Assembly (NCBI GenBank): GCA_963921825.1
Contig: OY997590.1
Coordinates: 46,517,039 to 46,581,038 of the forward strand
Direction of reading: 5' to 3'
DNA length: 64,000 nucleotides
From: Erodium maritimum
Taxonomy: Eukaryota > Streptophyta > Magnoliopsida > Geraniales > Geraniaceae
Shown: positions 11,111 to 21,961 of the stretch, piece after piece
Numbering within the stretch: the first letter of the stretch is position 1
Layout of the letters: each line of letters starts with the position of its first letter
Notes under the pieces: model-generated
Databases searched by the model: none
Seen by the model: the letters and a program-made list of their open reading frames with translations, nothing else
What the model was told of the DNA's origin: nothing
Translations under genes and position numbers: made by a program

Positions 11111-11403
11111 TCAACGGCCATCGCTCGCCCTCCGTTCGTCCGTCTCTCGCCTTCCAATAGGGAATACCAACCAAGTCCGCCGTCCAGCAACGAAGACCAG
11201 CCTAGTCAGACTCCGGAGTCCAGTAGAGCTTTCAGCATTAACTTCTCGATTCCAAGCTCACGAGGTAAAATATGGGTCCTCGCGTTCTTAAATCTCCCAA
11301 AAAGAAATCGACTACTAAAATCTACCTTCAGTGCCCCGAATCCAGATTCTCCATGCAGTGCTCATTTTTATTTGTTTTATCATTTGATTTTTTGTTTCGT
11401 GGT
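11111..11403. other. Unassigned; possible upstream part of the dead MAT1 locus
   Basis: A 115-codon plus frame (11093-11440) runs from the TRIM LTR into this stretch. Its codons for Ser, Pro and Asn resemble a 5' leader, but I recognise no domain. It may be the 5' region of the MAT1-like locus. Confidence 0.3.
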
Positions 11404-12868
11404 ATGGACCATCGATATTATGCAATCGAGATTGCTGTGAAGCGAATTTTCTTTTACCTGGCTGCTCGTTTGCATTTCTTTGATCGGATAGTCAGTTCTC
11501 TGGTAATATTTCAGCTAATTTTTTTATTTATTCTTTACTAATCGTGTAATCCTAACTATCACCTTGTTCTATTGCCAGAAAATAGAAATCACATGGAGGC
11601 TCGATTTGATTTATTCTTATATTCCTTATTTATTAGAAGATATCACGTTCATCTAGTTTAATTGTTTGCTTGACTAGATTTTTCAAGCTCGTAGATCTGC
11701 ATATTTTAATTTCTTTAAGAATGAATATAATGGTTACTTTGAGGAAGTTGAAGATATGGGTAAGTTGGGCGAATGTTTGCTATTTGAAATGTATATGGAA
11801 AATGTGGTTATGTTAGTTGACTACTTGACTGCTTCCTTTGACAGCGAACTAGTTAGTTGAAGGAGTAGACGTTGTTGTTGTTGAAGAAAAGATTGCAAGA
11901 TATGAGAAATAAAATGTTGAGCGGATGATGAATAGTTGACCGCGTAAGGTACATGAGAAGTATCTTAAGGATCCAGACACTGACTTGAAATTCGTGTCCA
12001 AAACCCCTCCCCTGTAACCCTAGCCGTCAGACCCGTTTCTTTCTTTTTCACCGGCTCCTGCCACGGCTCCGGTCATGGTCGGTGCCGATGGCGACCTTCT
12101 CCCCTTCCCTCCCTTTCCCGTCCTCCTTCTTTTCTCTTTGGGCTTTCTTCCTCCTCTTTTGGCTTCGACCCCGAGTTGCATATGTCCAAGAAAGCCGAAG
12201 ACTCTCCTCTTCTTCCAGGTGGATGGTATTTCAGTCGGGTTCGTTGGCTCATGCTTGAGTTAACCGTGAAGACTTGGCCAGCGCGAGCCCTTGCCGGAGT
12301 TCATGGCTCCAGCCTTCAGTTACTCCGACTTGTTCAGATATGATGCTGTTAGGCCTCCTTAGTGTCGCTCGCTCCGGTAGCCGGCCGTGGTTGGAGTGGT
12401 GGGTGCGGGTTCGTGGAGTCTTCAGGCCAGTGCTTTATCTCGCCTGATTTGCAGCAAGGCTGGCCGGATTTGCCTTCGTGGGCGTCTTCGTGCGGGTAGA
12501 AGGCGTGACCCGGTACTAGGCTAGGGCCCGACCTAGGCTTCGACCTGGCTTGTGCTTCGGCCTGGGCCAGTGTATTGGCCTGGGCTTGTCCTGGGCCAGC
12601 ATCTAGGGCCTGGTCTGGGCTTCGGCCTGGTCCAGTGCTTTGACCTGCTCCTTGGCCCATTCTGCTCATCCCTAGCAGGTTTGGTGTTTGAGTCTTGCCG
12701 ACGTTGGTTTGTGCTCGGACTTCCCTTGGAGGTTCTTCTCCCGTTCACAAGGTTCCGGTGGGTAAGATTTCTCTTCACCACCTTTTCTTCCTGCACTACT
12801 GTTGTAGGCACTGCTTGCCTCCTAGTCTTAGTTCCGCTTAAGTTTTCGTCGCTCCTCTCCACATTGTT

Positions 12869-12883
12869 GGGGGGGGGGGGGGG
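12869..12883. repeat. Poly-G tract, 15 bases
   Basis: A run of 15 G directly at the left edge of the MITE; its last three bases form part of the MITE target duplication. Confidence 0.95.
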
Positions 12884-12888
12884 CTCGT

Positions 12889-13527
12889 TAGGGATGACAA
12901 CGGGGCGGGGAACCTGCACCCCGTCCCCGCCCCGCCTCCCCGCGCCCCATCCCGCCCCGCCCCGCACCCCGCATTGACCCCGCGTTGACCCCGCCCCGCG
13001 GGGAAATGGGGAATCCCCGCGGGGAACGGGGAATCCCCGCCCCGTTTTCTCCCCGGAAAAAAAATACACACTTTTATATCACACAATTCTTAATCCATAA
13101 TTTTATACAACACGCATATAAAACAAACATCACACTACTTCCGTGTCTCATAATGTGCATATTCGAACTAAGTTTTTTATCTTTTAGATATAAAATATAA
13201 ATAAGCAAAAATTACCGTTTGACATTTTTGAACTATGTTTTATATTTTTTAGATATAAAATTTAAATAAGTAAATATCATATGTAAAAACAACATATTAT
13301 GTGTTATTAACTATTAATATATATATTTTAAATTAATACAGCGGGGATCCCCGCGGGGCACGGGGCGGGGCGGGGAGTGCTTGCCCCGCCCCCGCCCCGC
13401 ACCCCGCCAAAATCCCCGTTTACCACCCCGTAACCCGCCCTGTTTAAAAAATCCCTGCCCCGAACCCGCCCCGCACGGGGCGGGAACGTCGGGTCCCCGT
13501 CGGGGTTGGGGCATTTTGCCATCCCTA
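12889..13527. mobile_element. hAT-type MITE, 639 bp, GC-rich ends
   Basis: Terminal inverted repeats TAGGGATGACAAC (left) and, at the right edge, ...TTTTGCCATCCCTA (complement TAGGGATGGCAAAA) are flanked by an exact 8-bp direct repeat GGGCTCGT at 12881-12888 and 13528-13535. An 8-bp duplication is the hAT signature. Subterminal regions are packed with CCCCGCCCCG and CCCCGCGGGG motifs, and the centre (13060-13340) is AT-rich. There is no transposase, so it is a non-autonomous MITE. Confidence 0.85.
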
Positions 13528-13874
13528 GGGCTCGTCGGTCATATAGGTGTTGGCCTCCGACGAGGTGTTTAGGCTTCAGTGCCATCCTTCGAAGTCTTGT
13601 GGATTCTGTTTCTAAGGGGTTTAGTATCGGTGGCGATTTGCCTCTGACTCATCTCTATCGTGTGCGGTGCGGGCCGTTGGTGTGTCAATGCCTTTTCTAT
13701 TTGTTTGGATTGAGTTTTTGATGAGATGAGGTGTTTAATACTGCAAGTGTTGGTAAGAGGATTGGGGTGTTTTGATTGGTCTCGGAGGGCTGCTTTCGGG
13801 TTACATCGTCTGTTTGGTAGTTTGCGGTCTCGTCCAAGGAGCTTCTCGCGGATGCAGGATCGAGGTTGTAATTC

Positions 13875-14124
13875 GAGTGCCATGCTCGTGGTGGTGGTTT
13901 TCCGAGCGACATGCTCGTTGTTGTCTATTGAGCGCCATGCTCGTTGTAGTTTACTGAGCGCCATGCTTGTGTCTGTATTCCGAGCGCCATGCTCGTGGTT
14001 GTATTCCGAGCGCCATGCTTGTGGTCGTATTCCGAGCGCCATGCTCGTGGTTGTATTCCGAGCACCATGCTCGTGCCTAGTTTATGAGCGCCATGCTCGT
14101 GTCAGGTTTATGAGCGTCATTCTC
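13875..14124. repeat. 26-bp minisatellite, about 10 units
   Basis: Units of the form GAGCGCCATGCTCGTGGTTGTATTCC repeat every 26 bp, the first slightly longer. Each holds a GAGC/GCTC inverted repeat around GCCAT. Frames across it (13569-14042 minus, 13726-14154 plus) are repeat translations. Confidence 0.9.
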
Positions 14125-14442
14125 CTTGTTATGGTTTTTTGTTTAAGTCTGTAGACAGACTTTGTACTTCTTCAACCTCTGAAGAGGTTTTCTTTTAATA
14201 AAAAAAATTGATGATAAAAAAAAAGGTAAATCTGAAGTGAGTAAACTTTTTGCCGTTTTTTCATGTACTTGTGAGCTATTCACAAAATTGAACAATCGTT
14301 ATTTGATAGGTTGAGGAATTGGTTGCTTCTCTAGGTGCAACCAAGGGACAGCTTACACGAACTGATACTAATTCGGTAAGATGATTCTATGATAATTGGT
14401 TTTTGACCTGTAAAATTATTGGTTCAACTATACTTTGTTTAT

Positions 14443-14458
14443 CCTTTATTCTATATAT
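14443..14458. repeat. LINE-1 target site duplication, 3' side
   Basis: CCTTTATTCTATATAT, identical to 21317-21332. Confidence 0.9.
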
Positions 14459-15135
14459 TTTATTTTTTTGATCAGCAATTTTCAAATTTATAGACCTAGT
14501 TTTGGAAATGAAAAGCTAAGCCAAGGGACAAGCCCTCCAAGGTTACAACAATCAACCATTCCACCACCTAGGCCCCAAAACAAACCAGCTAGGTTTCAAT
14601 CTCTACTTTATCAGCTAGGTTTCAATCTCATACCCTTACAACAATGTCACAATAGAGCATAACCCAAAAACAAAACTAAACCCCGGTACTGCATAATGCA
14701 GCACCATATAAACACCACCCAAAAACCTGCAATTTAGACAATCAAAATGTAGAAGCCAACCCCAAGCAAAGCTCCCATCCGGATCAATACGCAATTACCC
14801 AAACCATCTTCAAATCTCAGCTTCAAACACCAGCAGCCAAGGTAAAGAGCCAAGGAAAGGAAACTGCCCTCAGACCAGTATCATCACCACCAGAAGAGCC
14901 CAATTGGGTAGTACAATAGGTGTACTTAAGTGTGATAAACAAAGTTCAAAGAGTACCCAACACAAAGCTCTCTAAGTAAAATAAACACTCCACTTATTAT
15001 ATGTGACTACCCACACACAATCAGCTAACTAAAATAGACTACCTCCACACAAAATCAACACCTATAGCTAATAAGAGAAAAACAGCAGTAGCAACCTTAC
15101 CAAACCTCACCACACTCCCCCAACCACCCCCTAAA

Positions 15136-15153
15136 CCCCCCCCCCCCCCCCCC
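15136..15153. repeat. Poly-C tract, 18 bases, in LINE-1 3' UTR
   Basis: An uninterrupted run of 18 C (G on the element's sense strand). Confidence 0.95.
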
Positions 15154-15365
15154 AATCCACAAGTGATATACAGAAAACAAGGTTCCTTGAGTCCCAAGTC
15201 ATCCAGCATCACAGTTCCTTGAGTCCCAAGTCAACCAGCATCCACAGACCAAATTAACTTCCCAACCCCAAAAGATGAGTCCCTCACCAAAACACAAAAA
15301 AAAAATGGCCCAATTAACCATCCTTCCCCAGCCAAAGTAGCAGACCACAACCAGTGGGATCAAAT

Positions 15366-18300
15366 CTATGTTGATTTTTTACCCAAGTGACAGGACCAAG
15401 GATTATTGATCCAATTACTAAAGGAGAAGGAATTATTGACTTTAAATTTAGCCCAAAGAAGCTGGTAGGAATCATTCTGAATTTGTTGAAAGATCTCCTC
15501 AGGTTGCAGAGAGATGGAGTTGAAGATCACATTATTCCTATACAGCCATATCCTCCAGATAATAATTGAGACAAGTAAACTCCAGTGAGTCTTCTGAGAG
15601 CCTAGCTGCTTCCAGGAAATAAACCAATCCAAGATTGACTCAGGAGGAGTTGATTTTATATCCCACCAGTTCAGACACAGAACCCACACAGACCAAGAGA
15701 AAGGGCAACTTAAAAATAAGTGATCTTGTTCTTTTGGATCTTCATTGCAAAAGGGGCACCAAATATGGAGAGTATACAAACCTCTTGCTAGAAGAAAACA
15801 CTTAGTTGGTACAGCTTTCATACAAAGGAGCCAAATGAAAGCAGTTATCTTGGGAGGGAGTAATGGTTCCCAAAGTAATGGTGGTCAATCCAGTTCCACG
15901 CCATCAGATTCATCTAAATAATGGTACATTCTTTGCATTGAGAAACCTCTTTGATCAATCACCCAAGACATTGTATCAGAATCAGTAGATAGAGGAGGCT
16001 GATTATTGATTAGATCACTTAGAAGCTCAAGTTGATCTTCGTCCCACCCCCTCAGTTCCCTCCTAAAAATCAATACCCAATCACCATGAACCCAAAACTG
16101 AGAGACCAAGTCTCTTTTTTGCAGACTGAGATGAAAGAGCCATTGGAACATGTTTTTTAATGGGATGTCAGTTAACCACAGGTCCTCCCAGAAGTATATG
16201 GAGTTGCCAGAGTGTACTGTCCATTTTAAGCCCTCCACCCCAAAGGCCTTTGTGAATTTGGGACAATTGAGTAAATCACCCAAGTGAGAGAGGAAGCCTT
16301 GACCATTATGAAGCAAGAATTTGGTAAGATCCCATTCTGAGCTATCCCAACCATACTTAGAACAAATCAACTGCTTCCAAAGAGAATCTGGTTCCAAAGT
16401 GAATCTCCACCACCACTTGGCCAAGAGAGCAATGTTCATGATAGATAACCTCTTGATCCCTAACCCACCAGCACTTTTGGGCCTACAGATCTTGCCCCAG
16501 CTAATTTTATGTAATGCCCTCTTATCAGTATTACCATTCCAAAGGAACCTTTTTTGCCATTTCTCCATCTCCTTTATCACTCCCTTAGGGGCTTTAAAGA
16601 GTGACATATAGTACAAGGGTAGAGAGGATAAGGAGGATTTAATCAGGGTTATTCTCCCCCCCCCCCCCCCCCAAACTTTTGTATCTGTCCTGCCAAAGGT
16701 TTAATTTAGTCTTGAACTTGGCTACAATAGGATCCCAGGTTTTGATCCTCCTGGGATTGGCCCCTAACTGGAACCCCAAGTATTCAAAAGGAAGTTGCAT
16801 TGCAGTGCAGCCAAGTATACCAGTAATATCATCAATTTGCACTGAGGAAGGATTCAACAGTAACACCTTTGACTTCTGAAAATTGATTTGTAGACCAGTG
16901 GATTTTTGTAACACATTGAGGGTGTGTTTCAAGTTTATAGCTTGTTGAATTCCAGCTTGAATAAATATGAGGGTATCATCTGCAAATTGTAAATGGGAGA
17001 TCTCTGGCCCCAACTCAGAACATTTAACACCTGAGAACATGTTCATAGAAGTACCTTTAACCATCATTTGATGAAGACTCTCAGCTACCAGTGCAAATAA
17101 TAAGGGTGATAAAGAACAACCTTGTCTGAGCCCTCTCTCCAAAGGAAAGTCCATAGATGGTGAACCATTAATCAACACAGAAGACCAAGCTCTCATACAT
17201 TCCTCAATCCAAGATCTCCATTTGGTGCCAAAACCCATTCTATCAAGCAACTGTAGTAATGCACCCCAGTGTATGTGATCATAAGCCTTCTCAAAATCAA
17301 TTTTGAATACAATTATCTCTTGACCAGAGTTTTTTATAGAGTGGATTAATTCAGAAGCAATCAAAACTCCATCTAATATCTGTCTTCCAGCTATGAAACC
17401 AGATTGGACATCATGAACTAGCAAATTCATAAAGGGTTTAAGCCCGGTTGCCAATACCTTTGAAATGATCTTATAAATGTTGTGGATCAAATTGATTGGT
17501 CTGAAGTCATTAAAGGTCTCTGGTGATGAACCTTTAGGAATTAAGGTTATAAAGGTAGAATTTAACCCTTTACCAAGATGTCCCCCATTGAAAAAATGTT
17601 GAAAGAGATCCAATATATCCTCCCTGATAATAGGCCAACAACATTGATAGAACTTTAAAGAGAACCCATCAGGTCCAGGAGATTTGTCTCCATTGCAAGC
17701 ACTGATGGCTTTTAATATCTCAACTTCAGTGAAAGGATCCTCCAGTCCCTGTGCTTGAGCAAAGGATATAGACTTGAAGGGCAGAGAGGATAGATTAATA
17801 CACACTGAATCAGCCCCAAGAAATCTGGCAGAGAAATGTTTATTTGCCTCAGCTCTGATCTCAACTGGAGAATGAATAAAAGAGTCTCCAACCTTGATAC
17901 TAGTGATCTTCTTTCTAGTGAAGTTGAAATTGGCAACCAGATGATAATATTTGGTGCATCTGTCTCCCTCTCTAGACCATCTATGTCTAGCCTTCTGACA
18001 CCAAAGTTTAGCTTGAAGTTTTAACTTCTGAATTAACCAAGCATTCAATAAAGCTCTCCTAGCAATCTCCTCAGGTAATAATCCTCTTGCCTCAAATAAA
18101 TTGTCAAGTGTGTGAATATCCTCCTTGAGATCTTCAATAGCTTTGTCTAATAACCCAAAAGTACTAATATTCCATTGTCTATAAAAACTCTTTAGGGACT
18201 TTAACTTGAACCAGAGTTTATAGGCAGATGAACCTTCAAGTTGTATACTATCCCAGTGGCCTCTAGTGTCTGCCAAAAAGGATTGATGCTTTGTCCATGC

Positions 18301-19032
18301 ATTGATGAATTTGAATGGTCTTGGACCCCAATCCACCACTGGATTACTGAGAAGTACAGGTTAGTGATCAGAGAGAATCCTTGGTAGACAGGTTTGAGAG
18401 ATGTTGTTGAAAAAAGATAATAAGGATGGACTGATCAAGAATCTATCTAATCTTGAGGCCAAGTTCCTGGTATTAAACCAAGTGTATTTCCCACCCTCCA
18501 TCTGTAGATCCAAAACTTCAGCATTACTCACAAAACTCCTGAACTCTCTAAGGCTCCTTGAAGAATAATTAGGGCCTGATTTCTCTGTAGGCTGGAGGAT
18601 GGCATTGAAATCTCCAGCTATGATGTACTCAAGATATAGATTAGACATCTTTGAGAGAATGTCCAGCCACAAAAGACCCCTAGCATTCACAGCACAAGGG
18701 GCATAGATATTGACTATGGAGCAGTTCAAATTCAAAGGGAGGTAACAACCAGACCAATATAAAGCATTAGGATCAATAGAATGATAGTGAACTTCAAAGA
18801 CCTCCTTGTTCCAGAAAGTAATGACTCCCCCAGAGGTTCCAACAGAGGGTATAAATAGGGCTTCCCAAGAAGAATTAAAGCCACAACTAGAGTTGAAATA
18901 GGAAGGCAGTGTAGTGAGTTTGCTTTCCTGGATCAATACCATAGCCACTTGTTGCTTGCAGCACACGCTACGCAAGGCCCTCCTCTTTTGCCTAGAGGAG
19001 GCACCTCTAATGTTCCAACTGAGAATCCTCAT
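15366..19032 (-). pseudogene. LINE-1 ORF2: endonuclease, reverse transcriptase, zf-RVT (broken)
   Basis: ORF2 nicks target DNA and copies the element RNA (target-primed reverse transcription). It starts at 19032 with M-R-I-L-S-W-N. The APE-type endonuclease covers 19032-18361 with S-W-N-I-R-G, Q-E-S-K, G-D-F-N-A, S-R-L-D-R and a final S-D-H directly before a stop (18361-18363). The same frame continues from 18360 into RT, with S-P-G-P-D-G-F near 17665 and the catalytic F-A-D-D near 16980. A 17-base C run (16656-16672) then shifts the frame. The thumb and C-terminal part follow at 16616-15885; a TGA at 15885-15887 interrupts, and the zf-RVT domain (C-P-F-C...H...C) follows at 15821-15366. So there are two nonsense codons and one frameshift. 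Confidence 0.92.
16656..16672. repeat. Poly-C tract, 17 bases, inside LINE-1 ORF2
   Basis: Read on the minus strand as 17 G at the codons for the conserved G-G-R-I-T-L-I segment after the RT core. The frame before it runs on into G-G-G-G-G-E-N-N-P-D and stops; the correct frame resumes on the other side. Confidence 0.9.
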
Positions 19033-21053
19033 GGGGATGATAATCTCTGTGTTGCCACAGACAAAATCAAACTGCCCCCAACTTCTCCAATATCCTCCAA
19101 ATCACAATAGTCGTCCTCAGAGTTTGTCTCAATTTCCACAGCTTGATTAGCTTCTAACTCCAAAGTATCAAACTGTTCTGGCACTAGATCACCCGAAATA
19201 TAGGCCTCCAAACCCAAAGCTTGACAGTAGTCCCACGTCCCAGAGCCACCTTGATCAAATACTTGAATTTTTTTATCCACACTCTTGGAAGAAGCTGTTT
19301 TAGGCCAAGGTAATGAGGTTTTAGCTTTGGAACGTGTATTATAAGCTACAGGACCACTATCCTTTTTCTTCTTAACCAAAACCCTGTTGGTAACTGGGGG
19401 AGTAATTAATAGATCATTAGTGTTTGAAAATGATTTTGAAATAATCCTTCCCTCCAATTCTGTACCAATAACCAAAGTTGTCTGTCTCATGGGCCCCAAA
19501 ACAGCTGCCAAGGGAGTAACACTCTCCATCACATTAAGACCCTCAGTTACCAATGAACCCTTTTGTCCTTGTAAGCCTCTAGATGTCCCATTTGGTGTTG
19601 GTGCAGTAGCCAGACAAAGATCAGTATTTTCTGAGCAACCTCTCGGAACAGTGTTGAGAGAACCGGAATTTTCATCTCCCAAACTATCAACAACAATCAA
19701 TGCATCTTTGAAACTCAAGGGTATTGGTGCAGTTGAGGCCTCTTCAATTCCAACAGTGGCCTTTTCCAAACAGATTTGAGTACCCAGGCAAGGATATTCC
19801 TCCATTGCCAATGATTGAGGAATCAAGTTTGGTGTACCAACCTCCAATCTCTGTACAGGTCCTTCCACTTCTTCAGTCCCTAATAACTCCCTTACCTGAA
19901 GTAGAGCCTTTTCCACCCCTGAACTAATCACAGTTCCTTCAGAATTTGTCCCCAAATTAGCATTGAAATCACTGGATTTAGAAGAACCTGTGCCATCCAA
20001 GCTTTCAGAGCAGTGAGCTATATCATCCATCCAAGAAATGTTTGGGACAATATTTATATCAGCAGAACAAATCATGTATTTGTAATCAATGTCTTCTAAT
20101 TCCTGGCTTGCTTCCTTGAAAACCTTGAGGTACTCTTGTGAGTGTATCAGTACAAAAGCTCCATCAAATGAAGAACCCTTGATGTTTTCTGAGTGAGACC
20201 AAATAACTTCTCCCAAATCCTCACAAGAAGCTTCAAATGTTTCAGAGCACCATCCCAATATTGGGATCCCATACAATGCAACCCAAGTGAACTTCCCTCC
20301 TTGTTTGCAAAACTGAGACTTGTCTTTCAAAACAGTCATCCAGGTTCTGAGCCAAGTAGCATCTTCCTTCAAAGCCTCTCTTTCAATGTCTTCATCAGGA
20401 AAGTGCAAGAGTACTACTCTGTTGCCCAAATTTTTTATACAAATCAGGCCATCTCTCTCTGCTCTAAAGTCCTCCATGATCATCTCTATTGAGCAGTCCT
20501 TATTCAGGATGGCTAGATGGCTCTTCTCCAGCCACAATCGATTGTCCTCAACAACCCTTCCTTTAGTGCTAGTTGTAACCCCTTCCAGTCCCAATGAAGT
20601 ATGCTCCTTCCTTCTCCAACCAGTCTTGTCTAGTGGAGGATCAGGTCTCAATTGCTTGTCCCAAGCCACTGCCACAGAGAGTTTGTAGCCTTTGAGGAAG
20701 TAGGCATTGAAAACCTCAATCCCTCGAAGTCTCTATTCTGATGTTTTGAAGGTGATGAAACCGAACCACCTCCCCCTTTGATTCGGATTCCTTGGCGTTT
20801 CAACCTTGGTAATATCTCCACATTCCAAGAATAAATTCCGAAGCCAATCACTAGACGTCTTGGGCGGTATATTATGAACGAAAAGTTTGTAACCCTCCAG
20901 CACCCTAGTTTCTGAAGTATTAAGAGCATCAAATCGATTCTGAGTTGGGATGACCACCGATTGTAACCTTCTCCGAGTTTCCACCCCAGTGTCACTCCCA
21001 ATTCTCCCAAGCTCGAAACCTGGAGGTGGACCAGATGTACTAGAAGAACCCAT
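19029..21053 (-). pseudogene. LINE-1 ORF1: RRM-containing RNA-binding protein (one stop)
   Basis: ORF1 proteins coat LINE RNA. The frame opens at 21053 (M-G-S-S-S-T-S-G-P-P-P-G-F-E). An RRM lies about 55-105 residues in, with RNP2-like K-L-F-V-H-N-I-P and RNP1-like G-R-W-F-G-F-I-T-F. A single TAG at 20733-20735 cuts the RRM near its end. The same frame reopens immediately and runs 548 codons from the ATG at 20675 to 19029, with W-V-A-L-Y-G-I-P-I-L-G-W-C as a second conserved block (shared with LINE-2). The stop TGA overlaps the ORF2 start (ATGA, 19032-19029). The rest is acidic and looks disordered. Confidence 0.85.
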
Positions 21054-21316
21054 TCTGAACTAATTGCCCCTACTGACTGTGAGTCAGGCTTGAAAGACGG
21101 TGGTCCGATGATCTGAGAAGTCACCCTGAACACTACACCTCAATCCAGGCACAAGATTCACAAGAAAACTCTTCCTAGCCCTCCATGAAGCTGCTTCAGA
21201 GTTGCTCTGTTCTTCAATTGAACAGTGTCTATGAAGATGTATTGTAGCAGCCTAGAGAGAATTTACTAGTATTTACTAGTATCCAGACAATACAAGTTAC
21301 TGCTTTGTAGTTTTTC

Positions 21317-21332
21317 CCTTTATTCTATATAT
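21317..21332. repeat. LINE-1 target site duplication, 5' side
   Basis: CCTTTATTCTATATAT, identical to 14443-14458. Confidence 0.9.
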
Positions 21333-21948
21333 GAATATCACATTGTTAGTTCCATTCTATCATTTCTTACTTGTTTGATGTTTCTTTTAGATGTCCCGTA
21401 GTCATTGTTTTTTGGCTCAAATAATTTAGAGTTAATTGTCAAAAACTAAATTATGTATTGTCCACTAGCGAAAAACTAAAAATTTAGCGTGCAAGTGGAC
21501 GATGATACATAAGTTATTTTTTAGCAAGTAACCTAATGTACCAAATTTTAACGGCATATTCCAAATATTGGTTTTTGCCTTTGTTCTTTACTCCATCTTC
21601 AATAAAATTATTTGTGTCCGTCTAAATTACAACCCATTTTTTTGTTAGAGTTTTAAGGATTGTTGAGTGATTGAAACTTGATTATTTGTATTGACTTGAG
21701 ATTATGAATTAGAAACAGAGTACATGGATTGTTGCCTATTTATCACCTTGTACAATTAACTAACCCCAATTAAAAAGCAGATTTTAAGGCTCTCTAACTT
21801 TCAGAAATTTACAAACAACTGTTTGTTGTTTAAAAATGACGAAAATTCACTTAACCTCACTATAAAAAAACATGTCATTTTTTGTCTTTTTGATAGTTTT
21901 AAGGAATCTTTTTGCATCTGCTCAATCTTTTTCTACAGATGATCGATT
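21333..21948. other. Intron-like DNA between two LINEs
   Basis: AT-rich, with no exon or repeat recognised. Without LINE-1 it would join directly to 14458, so it may be the continuation of the MAT1-locus intron. Confidence 0.4.
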
Positions 21949-21961
21949 TTTTGTGGTAGTT
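21949..21961. repeat. LINE-2 target site duplication, 3' side
   Basis: TTTTGTGGTAGTT, identical to 47538-47550. The last T merges with the poly-T of the tail. Confidence 0.85.

Larger units (their letters stand above)
12000..14222 (+). mobile_element. LINE-like retroposon insertion in MAT1 intron
   Basis: Between exons (c) and (d) of the MAT1 remnant lies GC-rich, non-homologous DNA ending at 14175-14222 with a 3' end like that of LINE-2: CCTCTGAAGAGG, a TTTTAAT block, TGATGAT, then an A run. LINE-2 (minus strand, about 22010 to 21962) has CCTCAGAAGAGG, TTTTTAAT and TGCTGAT then an A run. So a plus-strand, 5'-truncated or non-autonomous LINE-type copy is likely. It contains a 26-bp minisatellite and a hAT MITE. 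The 5' limit is approximate and no target duplication was found. The long frames at 12533-13069 and 12552-12977 are GC-rich artefacts with no domain. Confidence 0.5.
11404..14375 (+). pseudogene. MAT1: MAT1-like CDK-activating kinase assembly factor, broken exons
   Basis: Four exon-like pieces fit plant MAT1, the subunit that stabilises the CDK-activating kinase with cyclin H. (a) about 11404-11450 gives I-E-I-A-V-K-R-I. (b) up to 11759, ending E-Y-N-G-Y-F-E-E-V-E-D-M then a GTAAGT donor. (c) 11845-11948 after an ACAG acceptor gives L-V-E-G-V-D-V then E-E-K-I-A-R-Y-E-K. (d) 14310-14375, in frame with (c), gives E-E-L-V-A-S-L-G-A-T-K-G-Q and a GTAAG donor. Exon (c) has two nonsense codons, TAA after Y-E-K and TGA before P-R-K, at positions where one C-to-T change would explain each. 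The intron between (c) and (d) is swollen to about 2.4 kb by insertions. LINE-1 sits 83 bp past the last donor. Later exons are not found. Assignment is from memory of the family; piece (a) is the weakest. Confidence 0.6.
14459..21316 (-). mobile_element. LINE-1: complete L1-type plant LINE
   Basis: 6858 bp on the minus strand between 16-bp exact target duplications. The order 5' to 3' is a leader (about 260 bp), ORF1 with RRM, ORF2 with endonuclease, RT and zf-RVT, a 3' UTR of about 0.9 kb, and a short A-rich tail (TTTATTTTTTT at 14459 on plus) preceded by GCTGATC. This is the expected layout of a full-length plant L1. Both ORFs carry stops or frameshifts, so the copy is inactive. It sits in intron-like DNA just past the last recognised MAT1 exon. 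Confidence 0.92.

Noticed and set aside
12533..13086. Overlapping long frames on both strands in the GC-rich block
   Set aside because: They arise from C/G-rich repeats and cross the MITE boundary and a poly-G run; no domain or splice context.
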